From contig NC_092861.1 in NCBI RefSeq assembly GCF_032062135.1, forward strand, positions 57,545,085 to 57,609,084: a DNA stretch of 64,000 bases, given 5' to 3'. This DNA is from Pyxicephalus adspersus. Its lineage: Eukaryota; Chordata; Amphibia; Anura; Pyxicephalidae. Under the pieces are notes generated by a model, which worked only from the letters and a program-made list of their open reading frames with translations, did no database searches and was not told the DNA's origin. This document shows, in pieces, positions 1-11,039 of the stretch. Position numbers and translations under genes: made by a program. Every line of letters starts with the position of its first letter. The first letter of the stretch is position 1.

Positions 1-785
1 TGTCCTTAGCAACAAGATGGTATCAGTGAGAGCTCCCTCTGCTGGTCTTACATGGCTTTTAAATGCCAATCACAGAGGTAGGACTAATAGGACCATCCAA
101 TGACAGCAGGGTGGGGGCTGTCTGTCTGAGTGGCTGTGGCCACATGGATTATGGACACTTCCCAACCCCCTTGTTCTAGCCATTATTAATAATGTCACAA
201 CTACAGGTTTTATGAAATGCCAACCCTCAGATTATAAATCGCCACAAAATAAGGAGTTCACAGAAACCAAACTAGGCATGTCTGGGACTTCTTTTAGAAC
301 AGGTAAATATAGCTTCCAGTCTCCCTGAGGCCTAGGAGACTAGTTCTTGGTCTCAAAATGTTCACCAAAGCAATCCAGCTACAAATCAGTCAACTGCTAC
401 TTTATACAGAATGGTATATTGGAAATATAAAGATTATTAATGTGTTTTGGAATACATCTCAAGAGTTTAAACAGGGGCCCCTCTACTAGCCTTATCTGAG
501 TTTTATGACACCTGGAGACACAAAACTCCAACTTTTACAAGGGGTGTCTAAAAACTACACATGGTCTGTAAGATGTTCCTTGACAGATCAAGAAATTTCT
601 GATAAGGGGAATTGTCTCTCTAACAGACCAAGGTTAGATTTCCAAAGGTTACGATTTCCAACAAAGACATTTTAAAGGAAGACCATTTGTTATATTTAAG
701 GGTAAGATTTAATTTTTTTAGGGAAAATCAGGACTTAATATTTTCCACAATATCACAATGATAACTGTTTTTTCTTACTCCGAAG
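1..785 (+). other. tfrc: tfrc intron (partial)
   Basis: Intron sequence upstream of the first exon visible here. It ends in a pyrimidine-rich tract and AG at 784-785. I looked for the preceding apical-domain exon of the receptor and did not find it, so it lies left of the window. No recognised repeat or RNA gene is seen. Confidence 0.7.
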
Positions 786-1857
786 GCTCATTTTGGCACT
801 GGAGATCCTTATACACCTGGATTCCCATCCTTTAATCATACACAGTTCCCTCCATCGAGATCCTCTGGATTGCCAGGAATTCCAGTTCAGTCCCTTTCTA
901 GCAGTGATGGAAAAGCCTTGCTTAGGTATGATTAAAAACTTCTAACTGGTTGCTAAATTGTGAATCTTGCATGAAGTACTTGGAATTTTTTTTTTCACTT
1001 TGTGGGAAAAAATAAAGTTCACGAATCTTTAGATGATTTAAAGCAAAAATGCCATGGGGTTAAAACTTAGATTTGCCTGCACAAATATGCTGTTATCTTC
1101 CAAATCCAGGGCTGTCCTGGTGGCTAATACTTTAGGACCTCTGCTGGTACTAAATCTTTCCTGTCAATTGCATTTCTATGGCCAGTCCTGATGATGGGCT
1201 GATGTAAAGGAGGTTGCAGGTTCAGATAAATGCTAGCTATTTTTTTTCTTCTAGGAAGGTCTGTGTGATGTGTAGGCTGCTGCATCTCTACTGTCTGCTC
1301 CCTTTAAATGACTACAGGTGTAAATTTCTGTTGTAAAATGCATGTCATAAGTTTTTTCTAATATTATATATTTTTTTTTTTTTTTTTTTGCTCTTTGGTG
1401 AATTTGTTTTGCGTGAACATCTTTAATCCTATATACTGACGGGATGGGGGAGGGGACGGGACATTCATCCACTTAGGCATCTGACACATTTATTTCTGAA
1501 GAAGAGATTTTCATCTAAGCAGAGCACAAATGAAGTGTTTAGTGTCAGGTTTCATTCTGTTGCAATGCTGTATAGTTGTTCACCTGAGTAAGCAATTCCT
1601 GATCCAGTTTGCTCTAATGAATACATTTTTCTTTTTATAATATGGCTATTGGGTTTTAACTTTTGTCAATAACTAGCTAAATTAATAATTAAGTCAATAA
1701 CTAGCTAAAAGGTCCAAACGGCCTCAAAAAAAAAAATTGTATGACAAATTCTCCAGCACATTTTCCATCTTGAAAAAGCCTCTTGCTGCTGCCAAATGCT
1801 TGGATGTGGGTTACTTTGAGTCATTTCTTTGTAGACTTCAGAAGACGTAAAAAAAAC

Positions 1858-1888
<31 letters not shown>

Positions 1889-3570
1889 AGTCAAATGGAA
1901 AATAGTGGCTGCCCAACAGACTGGAAAGTTGGTTGCAAACTTAAAGACCAGCATACCGTTAATCTTGAAGTGGACAATGTTTTGGCAGAGAAGAAAATTC
2001 TCAATGTGTTTGGTGTTATTAAAGGCTTGGAAGAACCAGGTAATCTCCAGTTGTGATTGTATAGTTATTACCTTGTAATCTGCTTTTAGCACATTGATCA
2101 AAGTAATAAAGTGATAAAAAATAAACCCAAATAATTACTAATTTAACAATAATATTGCACCCTTGTTTGTATAGATTTCAGTGTTTTTGTTAAATTTATT
2201 GTTAATATATTATTGTTTATAATTATTTATTATATTATAATTTGATTTGTTTCAAACTTTATCAGATCCAGTAGTTATTCCTAACAATTACAGGCCTGCA
2301 ATATTAAACAACAAATTTCCATGCAATGTACCACTTTTGACCTAAAAAATATTGACATAATCAGACCGCCAGGGAAGTTAAACCAGTCTAAAAAGCTTTT
2401 TTGCTTTGATCTCTACAGATCGTTATGTTGTAGTTGGTGCACAAAGAAATTCCTATAGCATGGGTGTTGCTCAGTCAGTCGTTGGGTCATCTATTCTTTT
2501 GGAAGTTGCCCGTGTCATTACACAGATGGTTAAAGAAGGTAAGTGCATGTATAGGCTTTTGGAAAAGTCTGGCATTTCATACTGGAAGTTGAATTTGCCT
2601 GCTGCCGAGGTAACTATGTATGCGTCAGAGCAAAAATGTTTCCCCAAACACATTGTGTATGCTGTAAAATCACAAACATATATGGTTCACAATAAATTTT
2701 ATTATTTTCCTCACCTCCATTACAAAATTGTTGTGCCAGTAAAAAAAATATTGTAGGTTTCCCTATTTATGGATTTTTATTTTTTTCTTTAGATCAGTAT
2801 AAACCTCGGCGCAGTATTGTGTTTGCAAGCTGGAGTGCTGGTGATTTTGGAGCTGTTGGTGCCACAGAGTGGCTAGAGGTAAGAATGACAGCTGTTTCTG
2901 TGCATATAACCTCTGAAAACCAAAACATATATATATGCTTTGAATGCAGACCAACAAAGATAAGCATTTTTGCCATCTCAAGGTCAACCCATACAATGTG
3001 TTAAAGCGCACCTATACTCTTAACCCAAGACCAATATTAAATTCTCACTTATTTGCACTGGAATGTCGGCCCTTCTGCTGTGTCAGCTGGCATTCATAGA
3101 GGGGGAAAAAAAATTACATTCTATATTTGGAAGCCGTTATTCTGTCTGTCTGTCTCAGATTGACCTTGCCATCCGCTCCTGACCCAGGCTGTCTAACCAA
3201 AGTCTTTTTTTGTCTGTTGGTACTGAACTACAGATCAAGTCCCCAATTACAAAACACAGATCAGGCCCCCATATCAGACCCCTGCACAGTACTATCATTA
3301 TCATCCTCCTTTTCATAGCAGGGTGTGTCACTCCTATTGCGCTAACTGTTCTTTATGTAAAGAAGTTTACACAAAAATAAACACAGATCAGAATAACTTG
3401 AGTTTATATCATAAATCAGCCAGAGCTGAGTATAGGTCTCCTTTAGGTACATATTCCTCACTCCTCTAGCATCCTTATTTTTTGTTTAATAAAGGGACAA
3501 ATGGATAGCTAGATCTGCTTGTTGTGTTTATGGTGACCTTTATGGCTGCCGCCTTGTTGAGTTTGTGTAG

Positions 3571-3601
<31 letters not shown>

Positions 3602-6350
3602 TTTAGGGGTGTCAATATTCTGGCAATGAACAGTTTAACAAAGCCTAATGCTTGCCTTACAGGGGTACCTTTCAACTCTGCATCTGAAAACTATATCCTA
3701 TATCAGCCTGGACAGTTCTATTCAAGGTATGATCTTTTTCTTCTGCCTTGAGTTAACTATAAATGGCTCTAGTTTTATAGCACTTTTTCCAGGAGTAAAT
3801 TGGTTGTCCCTGAATGAATGAATGAATGAATGAATGAATGAATGAAATTACAGGTGTAACAATGATCAGAGATGTGGTTGTAGTTTTGTTCATTTTGATT
3901 TTGGCTTCAGCAGCCTGTTAAAGCAATTAATACAATTTCCAAAAGCAAACAGATGTTCTTGACTTGGTTTAGGTACAAAAGAGGTTTTAGGTGTGTAGGT
4001 GAAGATGATCTGGCAATCCTAAAGGCCAGGTATTGGCTGTGACTGTGGTTAAAGTTGTTTATGTCCCCCCCCCTCACTAGGTACTGGATCGCTTGAAGTG
4101 TCTGGGAGCCCCTTAATGCATACTATGGTAATGAAAACTTTAAATGAGGTAAGGATATTGCTGGCTTGTCTTTATACTTCAGTTAACACAAATGTAATAT
4201 TTTGCAGCAAACAGTATATATAATTCTGAGTTCTGTTTCCATTCAGGTTTCTCATCCTGTTGCTAATGGTGACAAAAAACTTTCTGGCCAAGTATCAAAT
4301 TTATTGTAAGAAACCCAGAATACTTGTTTGCATGGCTTTTATTCATTTATGTTTTTGTTGTTTAGAGTAGATGTATTGCCAAATTCTCAGGTTTCTTTCC
4401 CCCCCTCTCTCTACTGCTAGACCTTTGTCGATGGCAGATTCAGCGTATCCCTTCCTTGCCTACTCTGGAGTTCCTTCAGTATCTTTCAGCTTTAAAAAGG
4501 TAAATCTGAGACAAGTCTCTTTTATTTTGGCTTGCTACTTATATTAGTGTTAAAGAAAAAAACAAAAATAAAGCTTTATTTGCATAATCATGGAAATTTT
4601 GTATGTGTGACCATTGTTTTCTTAAAATGTGATCAAAACCACTAATTGATGTGTTTTTGACCTGCTTGTTGGGAAAGCTGGCTTCCTACTTATTTTTTTT
4701 TTCCTTTTATCTAGGATAAAAAGTCTTATGCTTATCTTGGAACCAGAAAAGATACTTTTGAGAATTTTCAGAAGCTGGTTAACATTGACCCTATGTGCAG
4801 AGCTGTTGCAAATCTTGCCACCCAAATAATTCTGCGTTTGACTCATGACCATAAGCTGCCCCTGGACTTTGTTAAATACAAAGAGGTGTTGCGTCGGGTT
4901 TCTATTGATCTAAATGCTAAAAGGGCTGATATAAATGTAAGTAACTCCAAGTGTCTTGTGATTGATTTGTCCTTTTCTCATTCTTCCTCTTGTCAGTGTC
5001 TGTAGGTGAAAATGCTCCCAAATCCTGAAATCTATAACTTTTGTATTTCAATTGGTTGCTTAGTTAACCAAATTTTCAGACGTGGACCATGATGATCATC
5101 TGACCCATATGTTTTGCTTCTTGTAGCTAATGACTAAACGTTACTTTTAACATAATGTATGAAAAACGTTACTGCTATATAAACACCAAAAAATGATTTA
5201 TGAACTAGCATTTTATTTTTTGTCCTAAATGAAACCTGCTTGCCTTTCCTGCTCTCATTCCATCAAACTCCACTGTGATGAAGAGCAAAGCCTGCTGAAA
5301 AATCTTTAAGCGTCTAACACGCCTATACTTTTTAGGTGCTTCACCTCCCACTACATACTGTTGTTACTTTGTGGATCCCTACTGATTTTGGGGCTTGCTG
5401 GTATCCGAGTAATACACCAGTATCAGAAACTTTTGAATTTTTTTTCCTTCAGTTCTCTCCTCAGGGCATCAGGTTTTAGAAGCATGGGCTGCATGTAAGA
5501 CATTGAAGACTGGATTTATTGTTCAACATTTAAAAACTAGTGAAAGTTCTCTTTGAATAGCTAGTTTTTAACACTCAAGACTCAATAATGAGTTCCCCAA
5601 GTCTAAATTCGGACATGCAGTGAAAAACTGATTTTAAATAAAATACTAATGTGGATGAGGGGAAAGCGGAACCCAGAAGGTGAAATGTAGGCAGCTTAAA
5701 CCTAATGTTCTGGCACTTGACATTTTTGGTTTTGGGGTTTGGATACACATCTGGTTGCTCACACTGTCCAATGTATCTTACATACTTGTTTATGTGCATT
5801 TAATTTTTTTTACTTTGCAGAGCCTGGATCTCACCTTGGATTGGATACATTCTGCTACAGGTGACTTTGGCAGGGCAGCTGCAACACTAATGAATGACTT
5901 TGATTCATCAGACCTTGAAAACAAGCCTTTCCTTCGGTCTCTTAATGACCGTGTTATGAAGGTAGGTGTTGAGGTTTTTTTTCTGCAATCCAAAAATGTG
6001 GCAATGGAGCCCTCTTATGCCACATTTCTTTGGTAGTAATGACCAGTGACATGGTGTGTGTACTATGAATGTATTGTAAAGAAACCAAATGATATTTTTT
6101 CTTTCACCAGATTGAGCACTCCCTGCTGTCTCCCTACGTGTCTCCAAAAGACAGTCCATTTCGACATATATTGTATGGCTATGGAAATCACACTGTTGAA
6201 GCCCTAAAGAACCACTTAAGTTTTCTGAAGGATGAAACGCTGTTTGACAAAGATGGCTTTAAAAACCAGATGGCTCTTTTGACTTGGACTGTCCAGGGGG
6301 CTGCAAATGCACTTGCTGGAGAGATTTGGGAGATATATAATGAATTCTGA
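786..6350 (+). CDS. tfrc: Transferrin receptor protein 1, 3' half (11 exons, partial gene)
   Basis: Type II membrane glycoprotein that takes iron-loaded transferrin into cells by endocytosis. Coding exons: 786-925, 1891-2039, 2419-2538, 2793-2878, 3663-3726, 4081-4148, 4247-4305, 4421-4499, 4715-4936, 5821-5961, 6111-6350. All introns are GT-AG and phases join without a break (1368 nt, 455 codons plus TGA). The product aligns with human TfR1 from about residue 301: end of the apical domain ([19 protein letters not shown]), protease-like domain ([20 protein letters not shown]), then the helical dimerisation domain to the C-terminal NEF. The FNHT glycosylation site (human N317) is kept. The human RGD (646-648) reads TGD here, and residues equivalent to human L619, Q640, Y643 and F650 are R, D, H and G. 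The human N727 sequon is lost, and a new NHT lies near human 706. The N-terminal exons are outside the window. The IREs in the 3' UTR support TfR1 over TfR2 or a PSMA-like relative. Confidence 0.97.
926..1890 (+). other. tfrc: tfrc intron with long poly-T acceptor tract
   Basis: Intron between the exons ending at 925 and starting at 1891. It contains a T run near 1371-1389 and a T26 run just before the acceptor. No gene is seen inside. Confidence 0.8.
1858..1883 (+). repeat. T26 homopolymer at a 3' splice site
   Basis: Uninterrupted T run ending 7 nt before the exon start at 1891 (TTT...ACTTTAG). It forms the polypyrimidine tract of this acceptor. Confidence 0.95.
2277..2381 (-). repeat. Fragment of TTAA-ended frog repeat in a tfrc intron
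   Basis: The text AAATTTCCATGCAA and the end CCGCCAGGGAAGTTAA match a second copy at 58757-58938, which ends CCGCCAGGGAGGTTAA. Terminal TTAA suggests a piggyBac-type target site. Only one end is recognisable. Confidence 0.55.
2879..3662 (+). other. tfrc: tfrc intron with T28 run
   Basis: Intron between exons 2793-2878 and 3663-3726. It holds a T28 run at 3573-3600 and otherwise unremarkable sequence. An earlier AG follows the T run near 3605, but only the AG at 3661-3662 keeps the frame (GYLSTLHLK). Confidence 0.8.
3573..3600 (+). repeat. T28 homopolymer
   Basis: Uninterrupted T run within a tfrc intron, about 60 nt upstream of the acceptor used. Confidence 0.95.
3811..3846 (+). repeat. (TGAA)9 microsatellite
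   Basis: Nine perfect TGAA units inside a tfrc intron. Confidence 0.95.
4937..5820 (+). other. tfrc: tfrc intron
   Basis: Intron between the exons ending at 4936 (...KRADIN) and starting at 5821 ([10 protein letters not shown]...). It ends in a TTTTTTTACTTTGCAG acceptor. No gene or clear repeat is seen. Confidence 0.85.
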
Positions 6351-6480
6351 AGTGTATCATGTAAACGTTATTCTCTGGTCATAACAAACATATGACACAA
6401 ACACTTTTTCTAGGTGTATGCTTCTTGGTTTCAGTTTCCTGTTGAGCATCTGTTAAGCTCTAAACTGTTTGATAATTTAA

Positions 6481-6510
6481 AAAAACAAAAAAAACAAAAA
6501 AAAAAAAAAA
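6481..6510 (+). repeat. A-rich run in 3' UTR
   Basis: A5-C-A8-C-A15. It lies about 165 nt upstream of the T32 run, so the two could pair in the mRNA, and it could cause internal oligo-dT priming in cDNA libraries. Confidence 0.9.
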
Positions 6511-6671
6511 CCCTCTCATTATGGCAAATTTACAGCTTTGTGCCTCCCAGATACTATACAGGAAAGTTGAACTGATGTGCAAGCATCTGAAGGAATTGCT
6601 TTGTTAATGTAGTGGTAACGTCATATGTGTATTATGCCCAAAGGTTTTATTTCAAGCACTTATCTATTATC

Positions 6672-6673
<2 letters not shown>

Positions 6674-6705
<32 letters not shown>
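6674..6705 (+). repeat. T32 homopolymer in 3' UTR
   Basis: Uninterrupted T run in the tfrc 3' UTR. Confidence 0.95.
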
Positions 6706-6706
<1 letters not shown>

Positions 6707-7412
6707 TTCTCTTCCTCAAATGGTGCCCGGCCCTTAGCCAATTGACATTTGCCTTATTTCAGGAAACCCTGTGCTGACTATGGAAGAACCTAGTAGTGCT
6801 TATAAAATGTGGCAAATGACCCCAAAGCAGATTTACCTTTTTATTCTAGTGGGTAGTTTCCACAGTCTTGTTTTCCCTGTTGTGTATAATGTGCTGCTAG
6901 AACAGGTCTGCTTCCTCATAAGGCAGAACTCCAGTTGGAATATTGTAGACAAGTTCTGGGTGGTTACTAGGTTTTCCAATCAATAATAAGTCTTTTGCTT
7001 AACTCGGCTTCTACTTGTGCTTTATATGCAGTTTCCTTGGATGCTGCAAGCAATATTGGCACAAGTCTTCCTAGCTAGTCATAACCTAACAGATTTATTG
7101 TATTGCAAGGAAAAGATTTTAGTGCATAGAAGCTGTTTAGCTCTTCTTTCCCTTACTGTACTTCATAAAAAGCTAGTGAAAATGAAGTCTAATTTGGTAA
7201 TCATCTGACAGTGAGCAGATCTGTTCTCAGTCTAAACACAATGCAAGCACAATATACTATTACTTTGTATAGGTGATGCATATAAACAGAGTGGGGATGT
7301 TAATGTTCATAGCCCTCAATCTGTTTTGGTCTTTTTTTGACTAGTGAGCAGATTCCAACTACTTTGCGGTTTCTCCTGACTTCTTGCTGCATAATTTATA
7401 AATTGGCCCATG

Positions 7413-7456
7413 TTGTGTGTGTGTGTGTGTTGGTTTTTTTTTTTTTTTTTTTTTTT
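7413..7456 (+). repeat. (GT)n plus poly-T
   Basis: GT dinucleotide repeat to about 7431 followed by GG and a long T run, in the tfrc 3' UTR. Confidence 0.9.
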
Positions 7457-7845
7457 GTGTTTTATAAAAGTCATGTGTTTAGCTTTTTCTATACGAAATG
7501 CGTCATCTTGGCAATACATTTGCTATTATGCCAAAATTTAATATTTTAGTTCCACTCAGGAATAATGCAGTGAGATTTACTTTGTAACCGATACCATCCA
7601 TTTGTATGTGTTGTGAACATTTACTAGCTGCTAGTGAAGGTAAAACCCTGTCACTGCAAAGGACCAGTGTTTTGACCAGAACTTAGTTTTTGTTTCACAA
7701 CGGTTCTATCCACCTGCTAAATCTGGATAGATGGTTTCGATATTCTATATATTGCCCAACCCTGCAGTGCAGGATGGCTTGTTTAATGTTAACTGGGTAA
7801 AAGCTAGCAGGATTCCTTTCGCACTGAATAATGGTACCCTTATTT

Positions 7846-7874
7846 ATTTATGAGTGACAGAGATCACTATAAAT
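7846..7874 (+). promoter_or_regulatory. Iron-responsive element A (variant)
   Basis: Hairpin: lower stem ATTTAT/ATAAAT (perfect), single bulged base at 7852, upper stem AGTGA/TCACT (perfect), loop CAGAGA at 7858-7863. Position and sequence match the first TFRC IRE of mammals, which also has a CAGAG-type loop. The bulged base is G here, not the usual C. Loop bases C1 and G5, which pair across an IRE loop, are kept. Confidence 0.85.
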
Positions 7875-7897
7875 AGTATTAATTTTGTTATTCTGGT

Positions 7898-7926
7898 AAT
7901 TATCGGAAGCAGTGCCTTCCATAATT
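7898..7926 (+). promoter_or_regulatory. Iron-responsive element B
   Basis: Canonical IRE: lower stem AATTAT/ATAATT, bulged C at 7904, upper stem GGAAG/CTTCC, loop CAGTGC at 7910-7915. All pairs are Watson-Crick. It is nearly identical to human IRE-B and lies 23 nt after IRE-A. Confidence 0.97.
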
Positions 7927-8361
7927 GACGGTTATACTGTCGGATTTTTTTTACTTATAAAAAATTAAAAGCAGCATCTGCTTAACTTGTTGAACATGCT
8001 ACTGGAACTTCTGCTGTCCACACAATGAGTACAACCGACTTCAATAGTGTGATTAGTGCTACAAAAACAGGTTTAAAGTTACCTATTTTGTAATTGAAGT
8101 GCACGCACTTGTGTTTGCCTTTCAAAATAGCTGGGTTATATCAGTTGTTGGAGAATGTTGGAATACATAAGTACTACTGATTTATACACTGGTCTTTCAT
8201 TTACAATGCATGGCTTACGGTCTCAGTACAGCTGGCCTACTGTATTTTGTGAAGTGCTGGTGCTAAGCTTGTTGGATTCTAAGCTAAATTATGTGGTGGG
8301 CTTTATATGCCTTTAAAGCAGAATTTCCAGTAAATTTTATACTGTATCATGAAACAGTTGA

Positions 8362-8390
8362 CATTATCGGGAGCAGTGTCTTCCATAATG
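8362..8390 (+). promoter_or_regulatory. Iron-responsive element C
   Basis: Lower stem CATTAT/ATAATG, bulged C at 8368, upper stem GGGAG/CTTCC with one G-U pair, loop CAGTGT at 8374-8379. First of the second IRE group, 435 nt after IRE-B. Confidence 0.97.
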
Positions 8391-8430
8391 GGATTTTGAA
8401 AAAATTGGTAGTTTTTGCCTACCACTGTGT

Positions 8431-8458
8431 TATATCGGGGGCAGTGTTCCCTCATATG
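8431..8458 (+). promoter_or_regulatory. Iron-responsive element D (unusual geometry)
   Basis: TATAT, C at 8436, GGGGG, loop CAGTGT at 8442-8447, then TCCCTC and ATATG. With a six-base loop the upper stem has two G-U pairs and C8436 faces an extra C8453. With a seven-base loop CAGTGTT the stem is nearly perfect and C8436 is a clean bulge. Position agrees with mammalian IRE-D. Confidence 0.88.
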
Positions 8459-8477
8459 TTACACTACAGGTGTATTT

Positions 8478-8506
8478 AATTATCGGGAACAGTGTTTCCC
8501 ATAATT
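8478..8506 (+). promoter_or_regulatory. Iron-responsive element E
   Basis: Canonical IRE: lower stem AATTAT/ATAATT, bulged C at 8484, upper stem GGGAA/TTCCC, loop CAGTGT at 8490-8495. All pairs are Watson-Crick. Confidence 0.97.
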
Positions 8507-10058
8507 GGTTTTTAGGATAGATGCTTAATGTTTTTCTTGGTGTTTTTTCCTTGTGTCTACCCTGACTTCTCCTATTGGGATTTTTTTGGTAAATACTGCA
8601 ATGTGAGTTTAGAGAACTTTACTAACCAGTTTGCTTACTGCTAGATGTTGAAAATTTTTGGATTTCTCATGTCTAGTCAGTTTGAAAACTCCCTGCAAAC
8701 TGTATTTTATGTAGAACCTCTTTACATTTAAAATGAAATCCATTGGGTGTAACTTCCAACTAAAACTAGTGATGCTTGTTAAGCAGCATGAACTCAATCT
8801 GTAGTATAGTTACATATCATTAAAGCACCTAATTGGAAATTCCCTCCATGTACAAGCACTTATTCCTTAGGAATTTCCTTTCCCTACAAGAACCTACCGT
8901 TGTCCTTTTTTTTTTTTTTTTTTAACAATGTTGTCAACTAATTACATCCCTTAAATTGCATTGTGTAGTTCCCTTAAGTATAGTTTGAATGAAAACAAGT
9001 TTGCTTCCTGACATCGTCTTTCTGTTTTGCAGCCATTTTTCAGTATCTTTTTGCAATAGAGGCTTCCATGTTTAGATTGTAGTTTGTCAATTTGGCCTGA
9101 GTGAAATATGCTGGAAGCAGTTGCCTGCAACACTTTGTTGAAATTTTGCAATATATTCATCTGTGCATGTCTCTTTATAGATTTATTCAAATGGGGACTT
9201 GTCAGGACAGAAATAATAGCTGTTGCCAATGCAGACATTTAGTCAGTTTTGAGCAAACCCCTTTGGGGGGGACCTAAAATTTACACTTTCTTATAGAAGA
9301 AGAAAAAGTATACAGATGGTTTCCCCACCTCGCCTTCTGTGTTTTGGCTGCATTTTCATCTTCTTGCACCTTCCTATTTCCATCCCATGTTTTCCTTGGG
9401 TCTACCATGGGTAGATCTGCCACAAGAAAGGTACTGAACACTGAAAGGTTGAACTCTACTGGACCATGAGATGGGAGTTTCCATTTAAAAGTATAGCTTT
9501 GATTAATTTGTTCAGTAAATTTATACGGTCAGTTACCAGTTGATAATCTGACCTTCATGAAAAAATAGGTAAAACATTGCGCCAATAAAATGCTGATTTC
9601 CCTTGTTGCTAGAATGTATCGTTCCAAAAGTTTTCCCCTGCCCCACCAAAAAAACTAAATTCAAAGTAGGCATTGGCAGCTCTCATATTCCTGTACTGAA
9701 CTTTCCATTTAAATGGTTAGTGTTCCAACCTAAAGGTGACTACTACATTATAGCCATAAGACTTGCTTGTTGTGTGTGTTTTTTTTTGTTTTCCTGGACA
9801 TTGTCTCACCATCTTATAAGGGGGACTCCTGAGTCCTGGTTTACTGATGCAGCTTGTTCTTTAGTAAATTGACGTTTTGGGGTATTTCAAAAATTGTAAA
9901 AAAAAAAAAATTTGACTACAATATTATTTCAGACTTGCCCCTAAACATTAATTCATGCTAATACAGGCCATGTGGTAACATCTATGTATGACTGGAATAC
10001 ATTTTTATCAGCTTTTTGAATCTTTTCACTGTCTCATGTTTTTGCTGCATTCTGGTTC

Positions 10059-10064
10059 AATAAA
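10059..10064 (+). promoter_or_regulatory. Poly(A) signal of tfrc
   Basis: AATAAA, followed about 20 nt later by the GT-rich stretch TGTGGTTTGTG and a T run, as expected around a cleavage site. Best supported transcript end after the stop codon. Confidence 0.75.
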
Positions 10065-11039
10065 TGGCTTGCATAAAATGTGGTTTGTGAAAGTTTTTTT
10101 TTTTTTTTTATACAACAGGAAACAAAATGGTTACCTAGTAACATAAGACAACTGTATATACCATGGTAGGCAAAATAGTTACATTCTTGTAATTAAGGTT
10201 AAACAAAAAAAGACTACAGGATGATGAAAAAGGAACAATGTGAAGGAGTTGGAAATTGAGAAATTTTTATTCCAAAATTGAGAACTTGAAATGGAAGAGA
10301 CAGATTTTATATTCAGTTATCAATGTTTCCACATTTTCATGAAAGTTTGGTGGGTATCATTTAAAATACTAGCTGGGTTTTATTTTTATAATGGGTAGGA
10401 GCCATGTACTTTAAAAATAGATTAGTGTGACTAAACAAGAGGCTATCCTAGGCAAGAAGATTGATTTTTAAGAAGTAAACCCTTGTTTGTCAATATGTAT
10501 TGTGGTGATAACTGAAAGCAGAATTAAACTTTGAAAATAAAGATTGCAAGCAGGCAGGTTTGTTGACTGCAGACGAGACGAGCAATGTCCCTGCTGCAAT
10601 GAAATCCCACAACTTAAACCCTCCAATTTAATGTGATTACCCATGGAAACCCGACATCCAAAATTGGTTTCTCATTACCACACTCTTATCTAAATGTGTT
10701 TAACAGAGAGACAAGTCTTGTTCCTCAGGAGTGTAGGTAGTAAGTATTCTAGAAAGAAAGAAATATACATAAATGTAGCCAAATGTTTGCTATTATACTT
10801 AAGCATTAAGTATAATAGCATTACCACAGCCAAAGGCCCTGCACCCAGAGCAAACAACAACACAAGCACAATCGTGGCATGGTAGAGAAAAGCACCATTG
10901 CATTAGAGGGGAGCCTTGACCAAATACTTGCAATAGAATTTCTATAATCTGTAAATGTTCAATCTTGTAATTATGTGCTCTGTATTCTAAGGTCCAAAGA
11001 TACAGAGAAAGAGCTCGTGAATATCTAGTGATGAAATAA

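Larger units (their letters stand above)
6351..10080 (+). other. tfrc: tfrc 3' untranslated region
   Basis: Runs from the TGA stop at 6348-6350 to the predicted cleavage site shortly after the poly(A) signal at 10059-10064. Length is about 3.7 kb, longer than the roughly 2.5 kb of human TFRC. It carries five IREs in two groups (7846-7926 and 8362-8506). In mammals these bind IRP1/IRP2 when iron is low and protect the mRNA from decay. Simple runs include an A-rich stretch at 6481-6510, T32 at 6674-6705, (GT)n at 7413-7431 followed by a T run, and T runs at about 8908-8923. After the last IRE there are about 1.5 kb without a recognised element. Confidence 0.88.

Noticed and set aside
3601..3662. 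Earlier acceptor near 3605 that would lengthen the tfrc exon
   Set aside because: It would add sequence without similarity to the receptor. The AG at 3661-3662 restores the phase and gives GYLSTLHLK.
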